From Archegozetes longisetosus (Eukaryota > Arthropoda > Arachnida > Sarcoptiformes > Trhypochthoniidae), in contig JAEMBT020000001.1 in the NCBI GenBank assembly GCA_018873245.2, forward strand, positions 16,584,220-16,648,219: a DNA stretch of 64,000 nucleotides, given 5' to 3'. The position numbers and the translations under genes are program-made. This document shows, one piece after another, positions 54,899-64,000 of the stretch (within the stretch, counting starts at the first letter, position 1; every line of letters begins with the position of its first letter). Below the pieces are notes generated by a model that made no database searches, had not been told where the DNA came from, and saw nothing but the letters and a program-made list of their open reading frames with translations.

Positions 54899-55999
54899 TT
54901 AATTAAGAACTTGTGGTGTTGTTTGAATAAGAATAACTGAATATGAGATAACTATTGATTCAAATAGAAGAATAGACGACATGCGGATTCTGTGAAATCC
55001 AAATGCTGTGAATCCAATTTTGTTAATTTCATTATTTAATAGCTGTAAAATATTTATGTTATACGAACTTTCCATTTGCTGATTTGTTTGAATTGAAGAT
55101 TTAGCAATCGAGATTTTCAATGAATCATATACCTTTTCCATTGATTTGGGTATTATTTCACAGAAATAGCATAGTAATGTCAATACTGATAAGTTCATAA
55201 GCATTGCAGGAATCGAATGGCCATAACTTGCTTTGAAATCAACTGCCATTAAACAAATTGACTCTATTTGAACTAAAATAGTTATTACAATTATAATGAA
55301 TATTGAGGATGATAAGTGAGAATCAATCTGTTTAATGTGACTATCTATTTCACAAAACTTTTTATGGATTTTTGACAAATTCATTCGTTTAGAGTCATAT
55401 TTGACGATATTTTGGAGAAAGGCTGAAATAATTTTGTTATTGTAACCAATAAGTGCAACAGGAAACATTTGACTACCGTGATAAAACATATGCAATATTT
55501 GACCAAGTAATAGCTCAATCTCTGGTTCCATTCGGTTTTTAATGAGTGTAAATGTAAAATTAAGCATCGAAGTATACATTAAAAAAAATAAGTCAATAGC
55601 AGTTATTATTATTCCGATTTTTCTTTCATTGATTTGAGTATCAGTGTTGAGAATCACATCCAAATTAGAAATAGATCTCATAATTTGTTTACCCTTTATG
55701 AGTTGAACCAAAACCAGTACATATGTCAATAAATGGTAAGATGAGGACGAAATAACTCCAATAACTCTTATACCAAACGACCTGGTTGAATATGTAGTAA
55801 AATTATTAAGAATTCGAGCTCTTACTTCACGAAAATAGATATTGACTAGAGAGCAAATTAACATCAATATATTCCAAGATATAGTTATTATTCTTAAAGA
55901 TGATCTCATACTTTTTCCATCTAAATCATAACCACTATAAGAAACGCCGCACATTTTTTGAAAATTAATCAAAAATTTGAGGCCTTGATTTTTATACAT
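54899..55999 (-). CDS. Gustatory-receptor-like 7TM chemoreceptor (Gr copy 4)
   Basis: Intact, intronless 366-residue ORF, start MYKNQGLKFLINFQKMCG, end TTPQVLN. It shares with copy 3 KYDSKRMNLSK/KYDFKRMNLSK and IKQIDSHLSSSIFIIIV. Divergence from copy 3 is concentrated around residues 138-180 (LFFLMYTSMLNFTFTLIKNR against LFLFMYNWIFRITFTFIKNG). The TM7-region motif is complete. It probably arose by tandem duplication with copy 3, because flanks on both sides are shared too. Confidence 0.85.
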   Translation of the reverse strand: MYKNQGLKFLINFQKMCGVSYSGYDLDGKSMRSSLRIITISWNILMLICSLVNIYFREVRARILNNFTTYSTRSFGIRVIGVISSSSYHLLTYVLVLVQLIKGKQIMRSISNLDVILNTDTQINERKIGIIITAIDLFFLMYTSMLNFTFTLIKNRMEPEIELLLGQILHMFYHGSQMFPVALIGYNNKIISAFLQNIVKYDSKRMNLSKIHKKFCEIDSHIKQIDSHLSSSIFIIIVITILVQIESICLMAVDFKASYGHSIPAMLMNLSVLTLLCYFCEIIPKSMEKVYDSLKISIAKSSIQTNQQMESSYNINILQLLNNEINKIGFTAFGFHRIRMSSILLFESIVISYSVILIQTTPQVLN

Positions 56000-56789
56000 T
56001 TGTGAATTGAGGATTTGTATTTAGAGTTGAAAACAAGCTTTACGCAAGCGATATGTCAATACTAATGAAAAGCACTTAGCTATTACCAGTAATACTTGTT
56101 GTAAAGTGCTTTAATAATATATTACTCGTTATTAATGCAAATAATAATATGTGATTGTATCTACTTTATTGTTTCCTTCAGGAAATTCAAACAAAAATTG
56201 ATCAATAAATGAGAGAACATCTAAAATTTGTTATTAATATCGATTTTTATAGTCAGATAAAATTCTTTGTTATGTAAATGATCATCTCACTTCTTATTAA
56301 TTATATTTCTTATTGATCTTTATTTTTTTATGCGACTATAGACTTGTTTGTTGAATCAGAATTATGGAATGAGAGATTACGATAGATCCAATCATAAGTA
56401 GTAATGACATGCAAATTCTATACATCCCAAAGTCTGTGAAACCAATCTCCTTTTTCCGATAATTCAAAATGTGTAACATTTTCATATTATATAATTTATT
56501 GATTGATTCTAATTGTGAACTGAGGCATTAATATCAGAATCCCTAAGTGAGTCATAAGTATTTTTCATTAATTTGGCTATTTCAAGAGCTCCTCAGAAAC
56601 AATTTAGGAATAAAACGATTCACATCAAGTGAAGCATATAATTTATTCTTCTATTAGTCTTCTCCCCCTTTTTGTTTCGCTTACTCAGAACATGAAAGTT
56701 CGCTGCAAGGATGATCATCTGTCTGAGGATGTTTGCCCAGTGAACGTCGGCGGCTTATAGGCGGGAGTACTGACTTTCCGTCTCATTTT
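56000..56789. other. Gr copy 4 upstream flank
   Basis: 56000-56580 aligns with the upstream flanks of the other minus-strand Gr genes. At 56255-56265 it has the uninterrupted sequence corresponding to the pogo-like MITE site at 1845-2287. 56580-56789 is unassigned. Confidence 0.6.
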
Positions 56790-57660
56790 TTCATTAAACA
56801 AAATATCAGTTCAATAAAGTACTTTTCAATTAAGATATATTGATTTAAATTTTCTTGAGAAAAATAGTCAAAGTACCAAAATTTATTGAAGCCATACTTC
56901 TTCAGATATTTCGAATGAGAAATGAAGGCAAAGAATCTTTTATAGGAGAGTGTATGAAATTAAATTTTAAATATAAGGACTTTATTAAACATAACCACAA
57001 TACAATTTCATAAGATTTCACAGGATTTTAACACTGGAAAAAGAGCGAAAAATTTAGGAAAAACACGACATTTTATAAGAACAATAGGCGGGTTAAATTG
57101 GAAAATACTTTACAATGATAGGCTAAATCTTATAAGGTTAATAGCACATTTAGCTAGGATTGGATAATTGTATTACTAGGACATAGGTAGGTTTTAAGAG
57201 TTGAGATATGCTTATTCTCAGCTGTCTTCATAATTTGTACAGTTGAGACAAGCATGTAAAGATTTCTTTGTACAGGCAAAAAGTAATCTTTAAATCAGTG
57301 ATAAATGTTGACATAAGGTGAGTTATGAAAATTAGAGTTTAGAAATATAGGTTGTTAAAAAAATATTACAGTACAGGTCTAATTAAAAACTTAGACGTTA
57401 GTACAATATTATGCCTTAGCTGAAATAGTGAGATGAAGTCCCTCGTATGTTTACAAAGTTATAAAAAGAACAACGCATTTGGAACAGCTTGCAATTTAAT
57501 ATGTGGTCAAATATTCTGTACAACGAACCGAGCTGACAACAGAATTGCAGCAAATATGGCAAAAACTAGGAAATTACGAACGAAAAAAGTCAAGGACTCA
57601 CAATCTATGAGTATTAATTACAATAAATCTACCATTTAACAATGATTAAGTAAAAAGCAA
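56790..57660. repeat. Duplicated flank (partner 51460-52500)
   Basis: Matches described at 51460-52500. The 68-codon ORF at 57433-57639 lies in the duplicated part. It has no recognisable domain and is not conserved as an ORF in the partner. Confidence 0.6.
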
Positions 57661-57718
57661 TTTACGGCGTGATACCAGAAGCCGAAGTAAATCTCCTTCT
57701 AAATCGTCGCGGAAGGTG

Positions 57719-57880
57719 ATCATTTTGCAATATTTTCGATATTTTCTTAATTAGGTTCTTTTGACATTTTTTTTCAAGAAACTCAGTTTGAGCAACAGTG
57801 TATAACGATTTAAAATGAATTTCTTGAAAAAAATTTTCAAAAGGGCTTAATCAAGATAACATTGCGGTTACTGCAAATGC
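57719..57880. mobile_element. Palindromic MITE, copy 2
   Basis: Its right arm is identical to the perfect arm of 52554-52709 (attgcggttactgcaaatgc). The left arm is more degraded. The motif cttctgtgacggtttgggtg beside the right arm lies beside the left arm in copy 1, so the palindrome is inverted relative to its flank. Confidence 0.65.
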
Positions 57881-58393
57881 TTGCCTTCTGTGACGGTTTG
57901 GGTGGAGAAGAATTTCAGCCTCAATATTCAAGCGAGCAGTTTTACAATGCTCAGTAATTATTAAGTTATGTTCGATCAAAGACAAGACATCGAGTCAATT
58001 ACTTTTTTCCTATACTTTTGAGCAACAGTGTATGTTATTGACGCAACTTTAGAATTTATGAGTATTATGTACTGAAAATGCAAATATTTAGAATCACCGC
58101 ATCTTTGATGTCCCTTATTAAGTTAATTATTACGAAATTAGATGGCATGAAAACTAAAAGTTTGAAGATTCAGAAGTTGATCAAATAACTCCCGAGGAAA
58201 TTTTCAAACTTACAATTGAGAAAAAAATTTGCACGTATAAAGAGTAATGGTTGTGATCAAATCGAAGCCAATCTTTATAAAAGATGTTAGCAACCACTAC
58301 ATAAATGATTTATTTAAAGTATGCACTTTTTGGATGCACGTTTTCAAACTTTCATTACTTAAAATTGAAAACCAAATTAATATTAAATATACC
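57881..58393. other. No gene seen
   Basis: AT-rich; no feature recognised. Confidence 0.4.
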
Positions 58394-59097
58394 AAAGAGG
58401 AAGGCTAGCCCCAATAGTAATTTGACCCACAGCATGGCCCCAAAGAGATATTGGTCGTAATCTATAAATCTCTTCTTCCTGAACAAGGTTTCAATGAGTC
58501 ATTTTTTGAAAATTTAGCGTAGTTCGACGCCAGAGGGCGTCAAACACAAAATTCAAAGTGACCCACAAAGACAAGTGAGACATCATTTTTGACTCAGATA
58601 GTGATTCGATAAACCGGCAGCTTTTAGTTTTACATTTTATTTTATACAACATTTTTTACATTATTTTAGGCATTTTTACTCTTTTGCACTTTATTTTTAC
58701 TATTATTTTTTGTTTTGTTTTATTCATTTTATATCTCCTCTTCCATATTGTTTCATATATTTTTAATTATTTTTATGCTTTTACACTTGTTTTAATACAA
58801 TATTTTTATCAATACTGTCTATGATTCAAATATTTTTAAAATTATTTTCTTAGATATTGATTTCTCGAGACCGGGAACATCACCATTGGATTTTTCGTCC
58901 CCAAATTCGTCAGAATCGACGTCTTATTTGCCTTAATCTGCTACTTGAAATTTCCAACTTTGAGGCCCTCTAGCGCCTAACTGCGCAAGAAATCTATAGG
59001 GGGCAGGGGATAATCAATGATTAGGATGGTCCCCCCTATCGATTGGCATGTGTTATTTTCTGGGGTCATGGGTGGGTCAAAATGAGCCTCCCTCTTT
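58394..59097. mobile_element. Non-autonomous element with about 40-bp inverted ends
   Basis: It begins aaagaggaaggctagcccca and ends in the complement of aaagagggaggctcattttg. Both ends then carry tgacccac and atg(g/a)cccca motifs. The interior has gaggcgc/cagagggcg-type GC-rich patches on AT-rich sequence, and no ORF. Target duplication and superfamily are not clear. Confidence 0.65.
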
Positions 59098-59789
59098 AAT
59101 TTTTGGTTGTTCTGACAAACTCCAGATAAATATTAACATAAACGAATCGACAGCTGGTAAGCCTAAACATTTAAAATGTTTGGATTTATTATTAGGGCTG
59201 CTTAAATGAAAATAGAACAGATACGAAACGTGGTTATTGCGGAAGTAATCAATAAATATTTAAGTATAAATACAGTAAAAGTGTATGAACATCCATTGAA
59301 ATGGTAGTATAACAATAAAGCGTCATATCCTTATTTAGAACAATCAGAAAGATTTTTTTACGATTCAGGCAACAAGTATTCCTTCAGAGTTTTTAGTAAA
59401 GCGGGTTAGATATACAATGGATATAATAATCTTAATCAGCTAAACATTTAGAATAACAATCCTCTTATGAACTAAGATTTATTATTTTATTGCATACAAT
59501 ACATTAAATCTAAATAAATATTATTTTAAAAGAAATTAGTTTATTAAAGGTACTTTATAAAAGGATCGGAAAAACTATAAAAATTGTCTTGATCTTCAAA
59601 AAACTGGGATAGAAGCGATGCATAATAAATGGACCGCAATAGCATTAATGGTAACTGTTCCTGCTTCAAAAGAACGTATATAGAGCTCTAGTTTTACTGA
59701 TTTAACAGCAATACGAGAGAAATCGCAACACTAATTTCTATAAATTCAGAAATGCCTAATTGTAATGATATTCGCCCTCATTCTCAGAT
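59098..59789. other. 3' flank of the kinase-ankyrin gene
   Basis: AT-rich, no ORF. Several AATAAA-type hexamers on the minus strand are possible polyadenylation signals, but none stands out. Confidence 0.4.
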
Positions 59790-62700
59790 TCATGACAGAG
59801 CAGTTAGCAAGTTAATAACATCTTGATCTTCAGCTAGATCTAACGGATCTTGTCCTTCGTTATTCTTAATATTAAGTTCTGCATGATTATCTAATAGTAA
59901 TTGTACAATTTCTTTGTAACCACCTTTAGCGGCCCAATGTAATGCTGTCATACCTTTTTCATTTTTAGTATTAACATCTGCTTTATATTCTAGTAATATT
60001 TTTGCTGCATTCAGTTTTCCAGATTCAGCAGCCCACGACAATGGAGTATCACCATCTTTGTCTGGAGTATTGATATACAGATTAGTTGGTCGCGAATCTT
60101 CACTAAAATCTTTAATTCTATCCAGGATTAGTCTTATTACTTCTTCATTATTACTGTACGTTGCATAATGTAATACAGTAGCGTGATTATCTTTTGCGAG
60201 AGCGTCTGCTCCATTCTGAAGAAGCAACTTCGCTGCTCCCGAGTGACCACTAGCAGCAGCCCAATGTAGTGGTGTAATACCTTGAGTAGCAGCTTTAGCA
60301 TTAACATTAGCTCCATTTTCTAGCAGAACTTCAATAACCTCTTTGAAGCCATTTTGGGCAGCTAAGTGTAATAGTGTAACGCCTTGATCAGTAGTTTTAG
60401 CATTAACAGGAACTCCATATTTTAACAAAATTTCAACAACCTCTTTTTGGTCATTTACACAAGCTAAGTATAATGGTGTAGTATGATAAGTAGTTTCAGC
60501 ATTAACATCAGCTTTGTTTTCTAGCAGAACCTCAACAATCTCTTTTTGACCATTTGAGGAGGCTATGTGTAATGATGTAGCGCCTTGATCAGTAGTTCTA
60601 GCATCAACACCAGCTCCATTCTGTAACAGAACTTCAATTATGTCCTTGTAACCCTTTTCAGTAGCTATGTGTAATGGTGTAGCACCTTGACCAGTATTTC
60701 TAGCATCAACATCAGCTCCTTTCTGTAACAGAACTTCAATTACGCCCCTGTAACCATTCTCAGTAGCTATGAATAATGGCGTAGCATTTATATAGGCATG
60801 TTTAGCATTAACATCAGCTCCATTTTCAAGCAGAAATTCGACAATCTCTTTGAGACCACTTTTGGCAGCTTCATATAATGGTATACTTTTGCTCAAACAA
60901 CTTTCTCCAATTTCGTTATCGCATGCACAGCTGAATTTTTCAAACTTCACAAACTTAATATCGTGATCTTTATGGCAAATTTTTGCACAAACCATGCATA
61001 TACCATCACTAATTTTTGCTTTGCATGTGTTGCAGCGGTAAAAGTGTTGAAGAACACTATGCTCCTTAAAAATGTTAACAGAACAAGTAGAATCCAAAAT
61101 ACTTTGGACATCAGAATTATGAACATTATATTCAAATACTTTTCCATCTTCACTACAGATGAGGCCAGGTTGGTAAAGTACAACCATTAATTCTCCAATA
61201 ACAAAGTTAAAGTAATTTCCATTGTGGTAAATGACATGCTGATAAGTATTTGCGTCAGCCAACGTACAGCACCAGTTAACCCCACCAAATTTCAACTGCA
61301 TCTTCAAACAGATTTTGAATGGTAAGTGTTGTCTGTTTTCTGGATAAGGAGACGATAGCTTAATCAATTTTACTACTTCAGAAATTACTTCGCTTCTCTC
61401 TAATTGCGGTTGTGAACAATTAACATCTGACAACCAGAAGTAAAAGTAACTGCCAATTTGGAAATCTATTTTAAGACCATAACGGAGTGAACGATGATAT
61501 GTAATGAAACCTCTGCTGTATTCAACTAGGATAGGAAAAGGCAGTCGCATGGTCTTTTGTATTTCTATTACTGATAAAAACGGATTAGGGGATAATTGGT
61601 CGATTTTTTCAAAGTTTAAAAACGCTTCTCCATAATGATACCAGTTAGCATAGATGATATTATTCATAGTAAGTGCATCACCACTTTCTCCTTTAAAAAC
61701 GGCGATTTTCATTCCGTTTTTACATATCACACTAAACATTCTATTGGTTTTCTCAGTAGAAGTGATAGTATTAAAAATCCTCTTGCTAGCCATAAAACCC
61801 CAATCTCTCCCTATATTTTGGCTAATTGATTCTCTCAAATATCTGAACAAATCTTCATCACGATCAAAGTCCTCAATCCTTTTGTCGCGGATTTCAGTCA
61901 AATATTCATTGATCCAATCATCAATTGTACTCTTATCTGATACTTTATCATCAACAAGGTTTAGTACGCCAACATCTTCAAATAATTGGATTGGATCCAA
62001 TCGACTCTTTCTCCAAAGATACACAGTAACATCACGGCTCTTTATGATGAGTGTTTCAATACTTCTATCAGGCCAAGAAATTGGATCTCCCTCGCCAACA
62101 ATACAATGCCAAACATTTCCGTATTTGATTTCATAGATTTCTTTAAAATGATGAGCAATATCTTCTATTGAAGCTTCTTTCTCTTGTAGTTCTTGAAGAA
62201 TTCTGAAACCTGCACTCGCCATTGTTAGCGAAAATGACTGTAGTATAAGCTTTTTCTTGCTTTTACTTGGTATATCATTTTTTATACTAAATATTTCCTT
62301 GCATAATTTTCCTTGAGCATCGCCAATAACCCAAAATGAATTTTGCATCATCGATATTGTATACTATTTGAGTGAAAATAGAAAATTTTTTATTTGAATT
62401 CAGTGATTTTTTAAACTTACCACCCATTCATTAACAATTGCCTGAAACTCAATTGAGGAACCTTCAATTTTCTTTTCCAAGTCAGTATGTTTCGTGTCAT
62501 TACCAATCACTTCAGACCATGATTGATTAAGGTCAATTAGCGTTTCTCCTGCCGATTTTCTTTTTCGTGGGTCGTTTTCCGTAAGATTTAAAATTATGGT
62601 TGCTATTTTAGGCCACATATGTTGAAGTGAGTCTGGTATCTTGTGTTTTTCGCGGATATTGTTAAACAATTCATCCAAATCATGGACTGAAGTCTCGTAA

Positions 62701-63557
62701 AACATTTCTAACAATGTCAAACCTAATGCCCACATGTCCACTTTCCAATCATATTTTCCAGTTTTTAAGGTGGTACTTTTACTTCTTTTTTGTTCAGGAG
62801 CTTGGTAAAGCGGTGAACCGACACCCCGCGTATGAAGTGGGTCTTGATCGACATTTTCACTGGATTTCATGTGTGAAGATTGCTGAACATGAAGAGTAGC
62901 ACAACCAAAATCACACAATTTTATACCGTGTTTGCTAAAAAGCACATTATCTGGCTTAAAGTCACGATGCATAATAGGCGGCTTATATGATTGTAGTGAA
63001 AAGAACGCTTTGAGAAGCCCCTCAAATATGAACATGTTAAACAATGCTAAATCTTTATTAGCAACTCTATTTCCAGAAGGATTATACAATTTTCTTAATA
63101 ACTGCATTCCTCTTCGCAAATTTTCTGCGCACCATTCCATTCGGAAATATAACGAATATAGATCAACTCCAAATTCCTTCTCGAACCACATTTCTCTTGC
63201 TTGTGCGAAACTTGTATCTGTAAGCTCAATCTTTGAGTAAAATTCATACTCCCTGATAGCACCGCGAAGTTTCTTGGCGTCCAATTTAATTTTTTTAATA
63301 GCAAATGTTTTACTCTCTTCGAAAAGTGTTCCGATTCGTTTAAATTTAGCTTCGAATACATCGCCAAAAGAACCACGAGATATATCATTCGTTTTCAAAA
63401 TAAAAAATTTGTCTAAATATTCATCACGTTGGTAATTTTTTAATGCGTTATCCAGTTCATATTGGATTGATCCCGCTGGAGAAATTATTTCTACAGTGTT
63501 TGGCTGTGATTCAAAATCTGGTTCTTCATCGTCATTGTCACTTCTATGAGTAAACAT
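59790..63557 (-). CDS. Protein kinase - LC8-like - UBR zinc finger - ankyrin fusion protein
   Basis: Exon 1 is 63557-62421 (379 codons) and exon 2 is 62363-59790. The 57-bp intron (62420-62364) has donor GTAAGT and a T-rich acceptor ending CAAATAG. Splicing keeps phase 0 and removes the stops after both intron edges, giving about 1,236 residues. Kinase: glycine loop RGSFGDVF (61-68), Lys88 in FAIKK, HRDFKPDN (197-204), DFG (216-218), APE (253-255), all catalytic residues present, so an active Ser/Thr kinase is likely. In exon 2 (counted from its MMQN), residues 38-114 resemble dynein light chain LC8 (IEDIAHHFKEIYEIKYGNVW then HCIVG). Residues 325-396 look like a second copy (KFGGVNWCC ... FNFVIGELMVVLY). 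431-485 is a UBR-box-like finger (YRCNTC, GICMVCAKICHKDHD, CACD). About 488-853 hold ten ankyrin repeats. Substrate and pathway are unknown. Confidence 0.85.
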
Positions 63558-64000
63558 TTATATACTTAAATTATCAATAATTATTAATCTAAGTATAAAT
63601 TTAGTTATACATGAAGGTGTAGGATTAATTTTTAAACAAACGCAATTAAATTTTAAAAGTATCCACATTTATAAAGGCAATAGATCTGCAAAAAATGCCA
63701 CTATTCCTATTGCTAATTTCTAAATTAAATTTAAAACTTCCCTCTAATGTGAACAATTCGGGTTGAGAGGTAAAATTCGGAGACTTATTTTTCCTTGATC
63801 GATGATTTCAATTACTGACTTAAAGGCATATAATTTATACAATTAAATGGCGATTAAACACTTTCATTACAATAATTAAAAGTGAACAACAATATAAACA
63901 TAAGCAAAACTTAAGAATGTCATCTACAGTTAAAATAACTTACGTAATGCATTCATCCGTAGACATCCTTATTTTGAATTTTTGGACAATAATCTCTGAA
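63558..64000. other. Upstream region of the kinase-ankyrin gene
   Basis: AT-rich and without ORF. It presumably holds the promoter; no specific element is assigned. A further 5' exon beyond the window cannot be excluded, though the Met at 63557 gives a plausible acidic N-terminus. Confidence 0.4.

Noticed and set aside
57433..57639. 68-codon ORF in a duplicated flank
   Set aside because: The partner at 52240-52500 has stops in the same frame and there is no recognisable motif.
61654..62136. 160-codon plus-strand ORF and smaller ones nearby
   Set aside because: Antisense to the exon 2 coding region of the kinase-ankyrin gene; no recognisable domain.
59790..62351. Ankyrin protein as bacterial endosymbiont contamination (Wolbachia-like)
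   Set aside because: It is spliced in frame to a eukaryotic-type kinase exon through a canonical intron and lies next to eukaryotic transposons.
1..64000. CRISPR arrays, tRNA and rRNA genes
   Set aside because: No regularly spaced short repeats with unique spacers and no recognisable tRNA or rRNA sequence were seen on reading; the tandem units present belong to transposon arms.

Overview
This is an AT-rich eukaryotic (arthropod-like) window. It has intronless gustatory-receptor-type 7TM genes in a local array, a DEG/ENaC channel locus, a C-type lectin receptor gene with introns of 62-105 bp, an errantivirus-like Ty3/gypsy element with an env region, and many DNA transposons (hAT, Merlin, Tc1/mariner, piggyBac-like, pogo-like). 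Large Gr and DEG/ENaC repertoires with very short introns are known from acariform mites such as spider mites, so a mite is my best guess. That is an inference from gene content; no species marker is visible.

Layout. 0-5 kb: a Gr-type receptor on the minus strand, its duplicated upstream flank, and a block repeated in inverted orientation at 48.4-49.3 kb. 5-9 kb: a decayed hAT transposase, a TTA/TAC microsatellite and two non-autonomous DNA elements. 9-11.5 kb: DEG/ENaC channel sequence encoding two channel subunits in tandem, with one frameshift. 12.9-19.6 kb: transposon-dense, dominated by a 2.5-kb Merlin element with 130-bp repeats in its arms, a Merlin MITE nested in a palindromic element, and a hAT derivative that keeps only a BED-finger ORF. 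20.4-21.5 kb: a divergent Gr-type receptor on the plus strand. 22-26 kb: transposase fragments and MITEs. 26.7-29.3 kb: a six-exon, four-domain C-type lectin receptor. 30.4-42.5 kb: two Tc1-like elements, the first split by an 8.6-kb gypsy element with near-identical LTRs. 42.6-46 kb: a long inverted-repeat element and two MITEs. 46-56 kb: three more minus-strand Gr genes inside duplicated flanks. 58-59 kb: a MITE. 59.8-63.6 kb: one minus-strand gene. Its two long ORFs join through a 57-bp intron into about 1,236 residues: protein kinase, dynein-light-chain (LC8)-like domain(s), UBR-type zinc finger and about ten ankyrin repeats.

How it fits together. The Gr, DEG/ENaC and C-type lectin genes are membrane receptors or channels typical of sensory and surface-recognition repertoires. 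Duplicated Gr flanks supply pre-insertion sites for several MITEs, so the order of some events can be read from the window. The kinase-ankyrin gene is the most unusual host gene and the best candidate here for an undescribed protein architecture.
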